This document shows positions 8,996 to 17,621 of a stretch of 64,000 nt of DNA, one piece after another; the first letter of the stretch is position 1, and each line of letters opens with the position of its first letter. Both the position numbers and the translations under genes were made by a program. The DNA comes from Sphaerotilus montanus. GTDB lineage: Bacteria; Pseudomonadota; Gammaproteobacteria; Burkholderiales; Burkholderiaceae_C. Below the pieces are notes generated by a model, which did not search any database, was not told where the DNA came from, and worked only from the letters and a program-made list of their open reading frames with translations. The stretch covers positions 1,798,001 to 1,862,000 of the forward strand of contig NZ_JACCFH010000001.1 of the NCBI RefSeq assembly GCF_013410775.1, in the 5' to 3' direction.

Positions 8996-11254
8996 TCAGT
9001 CCGGCTTCAGGACCGCCGGATCGACCAGCGCAGCGAGTGCGCCCATGAACCGCGCCAGCCGAGGGCCTTCGAGGAAGACGTCGGCGTTCGGCCCCTCGAC
9101 CAGCCCGACGAAGCGGGCGTGTCCGGCGTCGTCCTGCTGGGCGTGCACCAGGCGCGACTCGATGCTGTCGTCCACCAGCACATGGTGGACGGCCACCAGC
9201 CGCACCCGGTCCGTGCGGTGCACGCGGCTCAGGCGCTGCACCAGCAGTGCCGGGTTCCATGGGCGGTCGAGGTGGACGATCGCCGTGGCGGCGTGGCGCA
9301 GGCCGAGCTGGCCACCGCGGTCGTCGTCGTTGCACAGCAGCACGCGCAGCTCCGGGGCCTGCTGGAACTCGCCGATCAGCGCACGCCGGGCGTCGCCGAC
9401 CAGCTCGGGGCCGAGGCGGCGGACGGTGGTGCCGCGCGCCTGCAGGGCCGTGTCCAGCGCGTCGAGCGCGCCCGGCCACTGGCTGAACACGACCACCTTG
9501 GTCTCGGGCGTGCACAGGGCCGTGTCGATGGCCTGCAGGGCGGCGTCGATCTTGCCGTCCTGGCCACACTGGCGCAGCGTGTGCAGCGTGTGCAGCAGCT
9601 GGCGCTGCTCGCTGCTGCCGAGGAACTGGCTGCGCTGCCAGCGCTGCACGCTGCGGCGCACCTGGCCCAGCAGCGTGTCGTGGGTGGTGCGCTGTTCCGG
9701 CGGCAGCGTGACCCGGGTGGTCTGCTCGACCGTCTCGGGCAGCTGCCGCAGCACGAAGGTGCGCGAGCGGCGCAGCATCCACGGCGCCAGCGCGTCGATG
9801 TGTCCTCCCTGCAGGGCGGCGACGGCGCCAAAACGGCTGCCATCGATCCAGTCGAGCATGGCCTGCCACGCGTCCGGGCGGCTTTCCAGCGGCGCGCGTG
9901 CGAGCACGAGGGCCCAGGGGGTGCCGGCGAGCCCTTGCAGCCGGGCCGCGCTGTCCGGGCTGGCCCACGGGGAGGCGCTCGCGTCGACGGACTCGTCGAT
10001 GACCACCACGTCGGCGTCGAATGCCCGCAGGCGGTCGAGGTCGCCCGCGAGGCTGCCCAGATCGGCGATCACGGCGGTGATCGGGGCGTCGGTATCGGTG
10101 TCGGTGTCGGTGGCGGACAGCGTGTCCAGCGTGACAGCGGCGGTGCCGGTCCACTGCTGCCACTGCTCGCGCCAGTGCGCCAGCCGCTCGGGCGGGCACA
10201 GCACCAGTGCCCGCGCTGCGCCGAAGCTCTGGCCGATCAGCCGCAGGGCCGCGATGGCCTGCACGGTCTTGCCGAGACCGGCGTCATCGGCCAGCAGGCT
10301 GCGGCCGGCGCAGGCCGCGTAGAGCGCGCCTTCGGCCTGGTAGGGGCGCAGCGTGCCGGTCACCAGCGCGGCCAGCGCGGGGCTGAGAGGGCCGGCCGGG
10401 TGACCACGCTCCAGGTGCGCCACGCGGGAACGCATGTCGCGGGCCTGGGCCAGCCAGTCCCACACGGCCTCGTCCACCTGCAGGGTGTGGCGCCGTTCGC
10501 GGGCCAGCCGCACCAGATCCACCAGCGCCAGGTCGTTGACCAGCGGGGCGGCGTCGGTGGGCATGCCCAGCGCCTGCGCGGCGGCATCGAGGTCCGGCGG
10601 ACACCCGCGGCCGGCCACCCAGTGCAACTGCTGGCGCACGCCCGGCAGCAGCGTCACGCTGCTGTGCGGCGGACGCAGGTCCGGCGGCGGCGGGGCGGGC
10701 GTTTCCACGGCGGGGAGGGGCTCGGCGGCGGGCACCGGCGCGGGTTCCGGCACGGGCGCGGGCGCTGCCACCGGGGCGGGCTCGATCTCGGGTGCCGGTT
10801 CAGCAAGCGGTTCCAGCGCGGACACCGGTGCTGCCACTGGTCCGGAGGCGGGGGCCGCGTCCTGCGCTGGCGCGGGTGCCGCCGCTTCGGCTTCGGTTTG
10901 CACGACCGGCGCAGCGGCCTTCTTGCGTGCGGGGGTGCGGCGTGCGGTCTTCCTGGCGGGGGCGGCTACGGCGGGTTCTGCCGGGGCTGGTGCAGGGGCC
11001 GCCACTTCGACTGGCTCGACTGGCGCAGCCACCACCACCACCGGGGGCACGTCGGTTTCCGGCGTCTGCGCTGCGGCGCGGACGGGGGTCTTGCGCGGTG
11101 CGCGCTTGCGGGCCGGTGCCGCTGCGGGGGGGGGCTCGGTGGCCGTGTCGGGCAGGGCCGTCACCGGTGCCTCGGCGAGGTCGGACGCGGTCGGTCGGGG
11201 GGCTGCGCGCTTGCGGGCAGAGGGGGTCTTGCGGGGGGAGGAAGTTGACGCCAT
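8996..11254 (-). CDS. Divergent SNF2-like helicase/translocase with long Ala/Pro/Lys-rich N-terminus
   Basis: About 752 residues. The first 190 or so are low-complexity and rich in Ala, Pro, Lys and Arg with RKTAR/RKTP blocks, resembling histone-H1-like DNA-binding tails. The rest is a two-lobed superfamily 2 core: Walker A DDAGLGKTVQAI, degenerate motif II VVIDES in place of DEAH, GTPW for motif III, and a C-terminal helicase lobe with QRLSRVHRTDRV for motif VI. Snf2/RapA-type translocases remodel protein-DNA complexes or recycle RNA polymerase; the role here is unknown. A DTDTDTDTD repeat and a nine-G tract (11126-11134) occur inside the gene. I chose ATG 11254 because upstream codons lack coding character. 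Confidence 0.8.
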   Translation of the reverse strand: MASTSSPRKTPSARKRAAPRPTASDLAEAPVTALPDTATEPPPAAAPARKRAPRKTPVRAAAQTPETDVPPVVVVAAPVEPVEVAAPAPAPAEPAVAAPARKTARRTPARKKAAAPVVQTEAEAAAPAPAQDAAPASGPVAAPVSALEPLAEPAPEIEPAPVAAPAPVPEPAPVPAAEPLPAVETPAPPPPDLRPPHSSVTLLPGVRQQLHWVAGRGCPPDLDAAAQALGMPTDAAPLVNDLALVDLVRLARERRHTLQVDEAVWDWLAQARDMRSRVAHLERGHPAGPLSPALAALVTGTLRPYQAEGALYAACAGRSLLADDAGLGKTVQAIAALRLIGQSFGAARALVLCPPERLAHWREQWQQWTGTAAVTLDTLSATDTDTDTDAPITAVIADLGSLAGDLDRLRAFDADVVVIDESVDASASPWASPDSAARLQGLAGTPWALVLARAPLESRPDAWQAMLDWIDGSRFGAVAALQGGHIDALAPWMLRRSRTFVLRQLPETVEQTTRVTLPPEQRTTHDTLLGQVRRSVQRWQRSQFLGSSEQRQLLHTLHTLRQCGQDGKIDAALQAIDTALCTPETKVVVFSQWPGALDALDTALQARGTTVRRLGPELVGDARRALIGEFQQAPELRVLLCNDDDRGGQLGLRHAATAIVHLDRPWNPALLVQRLSRVHRTDRVRLVAVHHVLVDDSIESRLVHAQQDDAGHARFVGLVEGPNADVFLEGPRLARFMGALAALVDPAVLKPD

Positions 11255-11453
11255 GGGGAGGGCAATGCCGGCCGTGATTCGAAGTCCTGGAATTTGCCCG
11301 GGACTGTAGCTGGTATGGCCGCCGCCTCTGCACTGGATGTCGGCATCGCCGGACCGTTTCGGTTCCATTCGTGTCCGAGTGCGGAGTCCGGGCGACCCGC
11401 CGGACTTGACCACCGTCATCCCGACCCGGCAGGGGGCCGGCTAGGATGACGGG

Positions 11454-12080
11454 ATGACCCTGGATCTCCTGCTCGCCCTGGCGGCACTCGTGGTGGCCCT
11501 GGCGCTGCGGCCCTGGCGCGCGGCGCGGGCCGAGGGGCCGCCGTGGGCGTGGCTGGCCTGGTGGTCGGCGATGCCGCTGTTCTGGGGCACCGACCGCTAT
11601 GTGGCGATGGCCGTCGTGCAGCCGCTGTCCGGCGCGGTGCTGCTGATGCTGCTCACGGGCTGGCCGATGGCGGTGCTGGCGATGGTGCCGGTCGCCGGGA
11701 TCACCGCGCTGATGGCCGGTCTGGACACGGCCGAGGCGCTGCACCGGCTGGTCTGGCTCGGTGTCATGCCTGCGACGCTGGCGCTGGGTCTGGGCGCGGC
11801 GGTGCGGCGCTGGCTCCCGCACCACCTGTTCGTCTACATCCTTGGCCGGGGCTTCCTCGTCACGGCCTGCAGCATGGTGCTGAGCGGCGCATTGTCGATG
11901 TGGCTGCACGGCGGCACCCCGGGGCTCGACCCCGGCGAGCAGATGATCGGCCGCTGGCTGGCGGCGTGGGGCGACGCGTTCCTGACGGGCATGGTCGCCG
12001 CGATCTTCGTGGCGTTCCGGCCCGAATGGCTGGCCACCTATTCCGACCGCATCTACCTGCCGGACGACCGCCTGCCCTGA
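11454..12080 (+). CDS. CbiM-like (COG3235) integral membrane protein
   Basis: A 208-residue protein with about six transmembrane helices, ending FRPEWLATYSDRIYLP. That ending and the overall pattern match a proteobacterial group of uncharacterised membrane proteins related to energy-coupling-factor (cobalt/nickel) permeases. No ATPase or substrate-binding partner is adjacent, so transport function is only a family-level inference. A TAGGAT box lies 8 bases upstream of the ATG. Confidence 0.65.
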   Translation: MTLDLLLALAALVVALALRPWRAARAEGPPWAWLAWWSAMPLFWGTDRYVAMAVVQPLSGAVLLMLLTGWPMAVLAMVPVAGITALMAGLDTAEALHRLVWLGVMPATLALGLGAAVRRWLPHHLFVYILGRGFLVTACSMVLSGALSMWLHGGTPGLDPGEQMIGRWLAAWGDAFLTGMVAAIFVAFRPEWLATYSDRIYLPDDRLP

Positions 12081-12129
12081 ACCCGCAGAGTCGGCAGACC
12101 CGCCGGGCGCGTCTAAGATGCGCCGCATC

Positions 12130-13386
12130 ATGAAAACTGTCCTCAAGCTGCTGCTGCTCACCGTGGCGGCACTCGTGCTGTCGGCCGTGCTGATCGTCTG
12201 GCTGGCGCTGCACGACCGTGCGCTGGTCGTGCGCGACTCGGCGATGACCCCCGCCGACATCGTCCGCGTGCGCGACCTGCTCAGCGCGGCGGACCCGCGC
12301 AAGCACCCGCAGGAGGGCGAAGCCGTGCGCACCTTCCACGCCGGTGGCCGCGATCTGGACCTGGTGCTGCACGACGCCGCCCGGCGGCTGCTGCACGGGG
12401 CTGGCCGCGTCGTGCTGGAGGACCAGGCGGCACGGGTGCAGTTCAGCCTCCAGGTGCCACACAGCCCCTTCGGCCAGTGGCTGAACGTCGAGGCGCGTGT
12501 GCGCCAGACCGTGGGCTGGCCCGTGCTGGAGCAGCTGCAGATCGGCCGCCTGCCGGTGCCGACCGGGCTGGCGCGCTGGCTGCTGGTGCAGGGCCTGGCG
12601 CATTACCAGCTCACCGAGCCGGTGCAGACGGTGATGGGCATGGTGCAGCAGGTCACGCTGCAGCCGGCCGAGATCGTGCTGGACTACGTCTGGCGGCCGG
12701 AGGGCCTGCGCACCGTGATGCTGCCGCCGGCGGACCAGCAGCGGCTGCGGGCCTACGTCGACCGGCTGGTGCCGCTGGTGCGCCTGTCGCGCGAGGCCGT
12801 GCCGCTGGCCGGTCTGCTGCCGCCGATGTTCGAGCTGGCGCGGGTGCGCGCGGCCGCGGCGGGTGGCGACGATGCGGCTGCGGCCTTGGAAAACCGCACT
12901 GCGCTGATTGCGCTGGCGCTCTATGCCACCGGCCAGAGCCCGTCGCGCTTCGTGCAGGAAGCGCGTGGCTGGGCCCAGCCCGTGCCGCGTCCGGTGCTGT
13001 TGCGCGGGCGCGAGGATTTCTCGATGCACTTCCTGGTCTCGGCCGTGCTCGCGGCCGAAGGGGGCGGCCGGCTGGCGGACGCCATCGGGCTGTACAAGGA
13101 AATCTCCGACTCGCGCGGCGGCAGCGGCTTCAGCTTCAACGACATCGCGGCCGACCGCGCCGGCACCCGTTTCGGCCAGATCGCCGCGAACGATCCGAAG
13201 CGGCTGCAGGCCGAACTCTCGAAGGGCGTGACCGACGAGGACTTCATGCCCGGCGTGGCCGACCTGCCTGAATTCCTGAGCGAGGCCGAGTTCAAGGCGA
13301 CCTACGGCGGTGTCGGCGCACCCGCCTACGAGCGCATGAAGGCCGACATCGAGCGCCGCGTGGCCTCCCGTCCGCTGCTGCGCTGA
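12130..13386 (+). CDS. Conserved hypothetical protein with N-terminal membrane anchor
   Basis: A 418-residue protein with one N-terminal transmembrane helix (about residues 5-26) and a large, probably periplasmic, domain. The C-terminal third (EGGGRLADAIGLYKEISDSRGGSGFSFNDIAADRAGTRFG) looks strongly conserved and resembles uncharacterised proteins common in Proteobacteria. I cannot assign a function. I chose ATG 12130; the codon 12 bases upstream is a second possible start. The LRR-kinase gene begins 11 bases after its stop, so they are probably co-transcribed. Confidence 0.7.
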   Translation: MKTVLKLLLLTVAALVLSAVLIVWLALHDRALVVRDSAMTPADIVRVRDLLSAADPRKHPQEGEAVRTFHAGGRDLDLVLHDAARRLLHGAGRVVLEDQAARVQFSLQVPHSPFGQWLNVEARVRQTVGWPVLEQLQIGRLPVPTGLARWLLVQGLAHYQLTEPVQTVMGMVQQVTLQPAEIVLDYVWRPEGLRTVMLPPADQQRLRAYVDRLVPLVRLSREAVPLAGLLPPMFELARVRAAAAGGDDAAAALENRTALIALALYATGQSPSRFVQEARGWAQPVPRPVLLRGREDFSMHFLVSAVLAAEGGGRLADAIGLYKEISDSRGGSGFSFNDIAADRAGTRFGQIAANDPKRLQAELSKGVTDEDFMPGVADLPEFLSEAEFKATYGGVGAPAYERMKADIERRVASRPLLR

Positions 13387-13397
13387 GAGACCGGAAC

Positions 13398-14717
13398 ATG
13401 AGCCTGGAGAACCTCCGTGCGTTGCGCCGTGGTGCGCTGGCGGGCGCGCGCCGCCTGGACCTGTGCTGCGACCTGACCGCACTGCCGCCCGAGGTGTTCG
13501 ATCTCGCCGACACGCTCGAGATCCTGAACCTCACGGGCAACCGCCTGTCCACCCTGCCGGACGACCTGCCACGGCTGCACCGCCTGCGCGTGGTCTTCTG
13601 TTCGGACAATGCCTTCACCACGCTGCCTCCGGTGTTAGGAAGCTGTGGACAACTGGAGATGGTGGGCTTCAAGGCGAACCGGATCACCCGTGTGCCGCCC
13701 GAGTCGCTGCCCCCTCGGCTGCGCTGGCTGATCCTCACCGACAACGCGGTCGAGACCCTGCCCGACACCCTTGGTGCGTGCCTGCGGCTGGAGAAACTGA
13801 TGCTGGCTGGCAACCGGCTCACCACCCTGCCCGACCTGTCCGGCTGTGGAGAACTCGCGCTGCTGCGGCTGGCGGCCAACCGGCTGGAAGCGCTGCCCCC
13901 CTGGCTGCTGTCGATGCCGCGACTGGCCTGGCTGGCGCTGGCCGGCAACCAGGTTTTCCACAAGCCATCCCATGCGCGCCACAGCATGGATCTTCCACGG
14001 ATTCCCTGGGAACACCTGGTGTTCCAGCACGTGCTCGGCGAAGGAGCCTCCGGAGTTATCCACAAGGCCACATGGAAAGAAAGCGAGCGGTTATCCACAG
14101 CGGTGGCGGTGAAGCTGTTCAAGGGTTCGGTGACCAGCGATGGTCTGCCGGACAGCGAGATGGCCGCCACCATCGCTGCCGCCGGACACCCCGGTCTGGT
14201 CGGTGTGGAGGGACTTGTCCACAACCCGGCCGACCCCGTGCCGGGCCTGGTGTTGCCGTTGCTCGACTCCTCCTTCCAGGCACTGGCCGGGCCGCCGAGC
14301 TTCGCTTCGTGCAGCCGGGATGTCTATCCGGACGGATTCAGCCTGTCTGTGGACAAGTTGTTGATAATCATCCGGTCCGTGGCCGGGGCGGTGGCCCATC
14401 TGCATGCCCGTGGTCTGCTGCACGGCGATCTGTATGGCCACAACCTCCTGTGGAACGGCACGGACCGGGTCTTGCTGAGCGACTTCGGCGCCGCCTCGTT
14501 CTTCGACCCGGACGACCGCGCCACGGCCGAGGGACTGCAGCGTCTGGAGGTGCGCGCCTTCGGCTGTTTGCTGGAAGAGCTGCTGGAGGCTGTGGATAAC
14601 CCCGTGGATGCCTGCTGCGGGCCGCTCGCTGTGCTGCGGGATGCCTGTCTGCAACCGCAGGTGACGCGGCGACCGCTGTTCTCAGACCTCGTCGGGGCGC
14701 TCGCCGATCTCGGCTGA
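13398..14717 (+). CDS. Leucine-rich-repeat protein fused to a protein-kinase-like domain
   Basis: A 439-residue cytoplasmic protein. Residues about 20-190 hold seven leucine-rich repeats with the LxxLPxxL pattern. Residues about 205-439 form a kinase fold: glycine loop GEGASGVIHKATW, lysine in AVKLF, catalytic loop HGDLYGHNLL (HGD instead of HRD) and DFGAAS. Repeat-plus-kinase proteins like this are known in Burkholderiales without clear function; the retained Asp and Asn suggest catalysis is possible. The gene contains three perfect DnaA boxes (14056, 14091, 14591) and several one-mismatch boxes, some using rare TTA codons. Its 3' end overlaps convergent tapT by 36 bases. Confidence 0.85.
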   Translation: MSLENLRALRRGALAGARRLDLCCDLTALPPEVFDLADTLEILNLTGNRLSTLPDDLPRLHRLRVVFCSDNAFTTLPPVLGSCGQLEMVGFKANRITRVPPESLPPRLRWLILTDNAVETLPDTLGACLRLEKLMLAGNRLTTLPDLSGCGELALLRLAANRLEALPPWLLSMPRLAWLALAGNQVFHKPSHARHSMDLPRIPWEHLVFQHVLGEGASGVIHKATWKESERLSTAVAVKLFKGSVTSDGLPDSEMAATIAAAGHPGLVGVEGLVHNPADPVPGLVLPLLDSSFQALAGPPSFASCSRDVYPDGFSLSVDKLLIIIRSVAGAVAHLHARGLLHGDLYGHNLLWNGTDRVLLSDFGAASFFDPDDRATAEGLQRLEVRAFGCLLEELLEAVDNPVDACCGPLAVLRDACLQPQVTRRPLFSDLVGALADLG

Positions 14718-16143
14718 AGCGGCTCCGGCCTCGGCCGTGGCGGCCAGGTGGCCGACGAATCCGCCGAACGCGGACAGCAGCGGTGCGTAGCGCTCCGGAG
14801 CCTGTTCGAGTTGCGCCAGCGCGAGGCAGGTGGCTTCCAGTGTGGACAACTGGTCCGGCCGGTGCGCCTTGCGGACCGTCCCGTACTGCGAGGGCGGTGG
14901 CTCGGCCAGCGCGAGCCGCGGCAGGTGCTGCAACGCCGGGTTCAGGTGCAGCAGCTTGCGGCTCTTGCGCCAGGTGCCATCCAGCACGACCAGCTGCAGA
15001 CGTTCCGCTTCGTCCGGAATCGCTGGGTTATCCACAGTTCTGGCGGTGCCCGGATCTTCCGGATACAGCAGCACGCTGGTCCGGTTCCCTGTGTGCAACA
15101 AGGTCTCCAGATCCGCGGTGTCGAACTGCTCGCCTGTGGATAACCAGCTGTTTGCCAGACTGCGCTGCAGCAGCACGGCGCTGCCCTTGGCCTCTCCGAC
15201 TTCGCGCGGGTGCTGCAGGATCAGCACCCGGACCAGGTTATCCACAGGTCTGACCCAGCGACACAGGCAGGTGCGCAGCGGGCGGGCGCACTGTGGACAA
15301 GTCGGGCGGCGGGGATGTTCCATGGCGGACAGCGGGACGGAGCGGATTGCGCGAAGATGCCGCCATGATCGCCGTTTCCGTCCTCGACCTCGCCCCCATC
15401 GCCGAAGGCAGTGATGCCGCCACCGCGCTGCGCCACGCCCTCGACCTGGCGCAGCACGCCGAACGCTGGGGCTACCGCCGCTACTGGCTCGCGGAACACC
15501 ACAACATGGCGGGGCTGGCCTGCTCCGCCACCGCGGTGCTGGTCGGGCACATCGCGGGCGGCACCTCGACGATCCGCGTCGGCTCCGGCGGCGTGATGTT
15601 GCCAAACCATGCGCCGCTGGTCGTGGCGGAACAGTTCGGCACGCTGGCCACGCTCTACCCCGGCCGCATCGACCTCGGCCTCGGCCGCGCGCCTGGCACC
15701 GACCAGGCCACCGCACGTGCGCTGCGCCGCCACCAGCACAGCAGCGACGAGGACAGTTTTCCACAGGACGTGATGGAACTGCAGCGCTACCTCGGCGAAC
15801 CGGACGCGAGCCAGAGCGTGCGCGCGATTCCTGGGGCGGGGACGCACGTGCCGATCTGGCTGCTCGGATCGTCGCTCTACGGGGCGCAACTGGCCGCTTA
15901 TATGGGCCGTCCGTTCGCCTTCGCCTCGCATTTTGCGCCGGACATGCTGCTGCAGGCACTCGACATCTACCGCAGCACCTTCCGCCCATCGGCCAGTTAT
16001 CCACAGCCCTACGCGATGGTCGGCACCAACGTGATCGCCGCCGACACCGACGCCGAGGCACAGAAGTTATTCACATCCATCCAGCAGCGCTTCCTCGGCA
16101 TGGTGCGCAACCAGCGCGGCCCGCTGCCGCCGCCTGTGGATAA
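14056..16143. promoter_or_regulatory. Cluster of intragenic DnaA boxes (TTATCCACA)
   Basis: Eight perfect TTATCCACA nonamers lie at 14056, 14091, 15028, 15238 and 15997 (+ strand) and 14591, 15135 and 16135 (- strand). Eight one-mismatch copies are at 13644, 13954, 14215, 14348, 14841, 15292, 15757 and 16067. Only one other perfect copy was found in the window (25095). They fall in three genes and in several reading frames, so shared protein sequence does not explain them. dnaA and dnaN are not nearby, so a DnaA-titration or regulatory role is more plausible than oriC; this is inference. Confidence 0.6.
14682..15323 (-). CDS. tapT: DTW-domain tRNA-uridine aminocarboxypropyltransferase
   Basis: A 213-residue protein of the DTW family (E. 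coli TapT/YfiP), which transfers the aminocarboxypropyl group of SAM to uridine 47 of tRNA to make acp3U. The N-terminal zinc-like cluster is [13 protein letters not shown]. The signature D-x-T-W is seen as [12 protein letters not shown] near residue 110, followed by the conserved [14 protein letters not shown] chose ATG 15323 because [12 protein letters not shown] directly precedes the cysteine cluster. It converges with the LRR-kinase gene and is divergent from the LLM oxidoreductase. Confidence 0.88.
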   Translation of the reverse strand: MEHPRRPTCPQCARPLRTCLCRWVRPVDNLVRVLILQHPREVGEAKGSAVLLQRSLANSWLSTGEQFDTADLETLLHTGNRTSVLLYPEDPGTARTVDNPAIPDEAERLQLVVLDGTWRKSRKLLHLNPALQHLPRLALAEPPPSQYGTVRKAHRPDQLSTLEATCLALAQLEQAPERYAPLLSAFGGFVGHLAATAEAGAASAEIGERPDEV

Positions 16144-16375
16144 CATGGATGCCCTGTGGAGCCCGGCCGAGCGCCGGCAGGTCGAGCGGATGCTGGCGGT
16201 GGCGGTGGTCGGCTCGCCCGCGACGGTGCGCGACGGGCTGCAGGCGCTGGTCGAGCGTACGGGGGCGGACGAACTCATCATCGCCGGCGCCACGCACGAC
16301 CACGCGGCGCGGTTGCGCTCCTACGAGCTGATCGCGCAGTGCGCCGCCGACGTGGTGCCCGCGGTCCGCCCTTGA
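15365..16375 (+). CDS. LLM-class (luciferase-like) flavin-dependent oxidoreductase
   Basis: A 336-residue cytoplasmic enzyme with the F-type TIM barrel of the bacterial luciferase superfamily. The hallmark segments are present: [32 protein letters not shown] and the C-terminal flavin/phosphate region GSPATV. These enzymes use FMNH2 to oxygenate small substrates; the substrate is unknown. The gene contains two perfect DnaA boxes. Its TGA abuts the stop of the convergent DUF4406-like gene. Confidence 0.88.
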   Translation: MIAVSVLDLAPIAEGSDAATALRHALDLAQHAERWGYRRYWLAEHHNMAGLACSATAVLVGHIAGGTSTIRVGSGGVMLPNHAPLVVAEQFGTLATLYPGRIDLGLGRAPGTDQATARALRRHQHSSDEDSFPQDVMELQRYLGEPDASQSVRAIPGAGTHVPIWLLGSSLYGAQLAAYMGRPFAFASHFAPDMLLQALDIYRSTFRPSASYPQPYAMVGTNVIAADTDAEAQKLFTSIQQRFLGMVRNQRGPLPPPVDNMDALWSPAERRQVERMLAVAVVGSPATVRDGLQALVERTGADELIIAGATHDHAARLRSYELIAQCAADVVPAVRP

Positions 16376-16777
16376 TCAGACCTTGACCGGCACGTCCTCG
16401 ATCCGCTCGTAGACCGGCAGGCCGCGCGCCCGGGCCCGCGCCACGTCCTGATCGGCGCCGCGCGACTCGCCGGGAATGCGCAGCACCGCATCGCAGCGCG
16501 ACAGCAGCCGCTGCGCCACCGGGTACTGGTACTGGTGGAACACCGCGTCGCCGTGTTCGCGCCCGCCGGCCGCGTGGATGATCGGCAGCGCCACCCACTC
16601 CCCGATCATCGCCAGGTGCCCGCGCTCGTAGAGCGGCAGCGCGGTGGCTTCCATGCGCGCCATGTTGGCGGCGATGCGCTGCGGGTCGCCGTCGGTGCCG
16701 GAGAGGTAGGGGCCGGCGATCAGGATCAGCAGCGTGCGGTCGGTGGTGTTGGTGGTATCTATGGTGGTGGTTGTCAT
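16376..16777 (-). CDS. DUF4406 / nucleoside deoxyribosyltransferase-like protein
   Basis: A 133-residue protein. After a Thr-rich leader of 14 residues it shows LLILIAGPYLSG, the phosphate-binding motif of the nucleoside 2-deoxyribosyltransferase-like fold, followed by ARMEATALPLYERGHLAMIGEWVALPI and a terminal DVARARARGLPVYERIEDVP. Related proteins hydrolyse or transfer N-glycosidic bonds, or belong to uncharacterised DUF4406. It is divergent from a DeoR-type regulator, which fits nucleoside or sugar metabolism under that regulator. Confidence 0.65.
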   Translation of the reverse strand: MTTTTIDTTNTTDRTLLILIAGPYLSGTDGDPQRIAANMARMEATALPLYERGHLAMIGEWVALPIIHAAGGREHGDAVFHQYQYPVAQRLLSRCDAVLRIPGESRGADQDVARARARGLPVYERIEDVPVKV

Positions 16778-16814
16778 CGTGCAAACTCGTGCATAAATGT
16801 TGATATTCGTGCAA
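16777..16814. promoter_or_regulatory. Three helically phased TCGTGCA direct repeats in the DeoR/DUF4406 divergent promoter
   Basis: TCGTGCAA (16777), TCGTGCAT (16787) and TCGTGCAA (16807) lie on the + strand exactly 10 and 20 bases apart, so all face the same side of the helix. They fill the 57-base gap between the divergent starts of the DUF4406-like gene and the DeoR-family gene. DeoR/GlpR regulators commonly bind direct repeats, so this is probably their shared operator. Confidence 0.65.
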
Positions 16815-16834
16815 TCTACTATCATCGCTGCACC

Positions 16835-17611
16835 ATGTCCACCACCCTCCTCACCCGCCAGCGCCAGCAACTCATCCTCCAGCGCCTCGCCCGCGACGGC
16901 CAGGTCGTCGCCAAGGCGCTGAGCGAGGAGCTGCAGATTTCCGAGGACACCATCCGCCGCGACCTGCGCGAACTCGCGCGCGAGGGGCGGCTGCAGCGTG
17001 TGCATGGCGGCGCGCTGCCGGCGTCGGCGGCGATCGGCGACATGGCGGTGCGCCGGCAGGTGGCGCCGGACGCGAAGCAGGCGCTGGCGCGGCGGGCGGC
17101 GGCGCTGATCCAGCCGGGACAGGTGGTGCTGCTCGACGGCGGCACGACCACGACGGCGCTGGCCCGCGCCCTGCCGCCCGAGCTGCGCGCCACCGTCGTC
17201 ACCCACAGCCCGACCATCGCGGTCGAACTCGGCGAGCGCGGCGACCACCCGCACATCGAGGTGATCCTGCTCGGCGGCCGGCTGTTCAGGCACTCGATGG
17301 TCACGGTCGGCGCCACCACGATCGAGGCCGTGCGCCACCTCCGCGCCGACCTCTACTTCATGGGCGTCACCGGCATCCACGCCGAGGCGGGGCTGAGCAC
17401 GGGGGATTTCGAGGAAGCGGCCATCAAGCGCGCCTTGCACGAACGTGCAGCCGAGACAGTGGTGATGGCGTCGCCGGAGAAGCTCGGGGCGGCGTCGGCG
17501 TATGTGATCGCGCCGGCGGGGGAGGTGGCGACGTTGGTGGTGGCGGCGGACACGTCGGAGGCCACCGTGGCGCCGTTGCAGGCCTTGGGGATTGACGTGC
17601 TGCGGGCGTGA
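16835..17611 (+). CDS. DeoR/GlpR-family transcriptional regulator
   Basis: A 258-residue repressor. Residues 5-58 form the DeoR winged helix-turn-helix (RQQLILQRLARDGQVVAKALSEEL...SEDTIRRDLRELAREGRLQRVHGGAL). The remainder is the DeoRC sugar-phosphate sensor with DGGTTTTALARAL and a terminal GITGI-like VTGIHAEAGLSTGDFEEAAIKRA. The effector is likely a phosphorylated sugar. It probably controls itself and the divergent DUF4406-like gene through the three phased repeats between them. Confidence 0.92.
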   Translation: MSTTLLTRQRQQLILQRLARDGQVVAKALSEELQISEDTIRRDLRELAREGRLQRVHGGALPASAAIGDMAVRRQVAPDAKQALARRAAALIQPGQVVLLDGGTTTTALARALPPELRATVVTHSPTIAVELGERGDHPHIEVILLGGRLFRHSMVTVGATTIEAVRHLRADLYFMGVTGIHAEAGLSTGDFEEAAIKRALHERAAETVVMASPEKLGAASAYVIAPAGEVATLVVAADTSEATVAPLQALGIDVLRA

Positions 17612-17621
17612 TGTCCGGGTT

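Noticed and set aside
14056-16143. Chromosomal origin oriC
   Set aside because: There is no dnaA, dnaN, parAB or AT-rich unwinding region, and the boxes lie inside genes.
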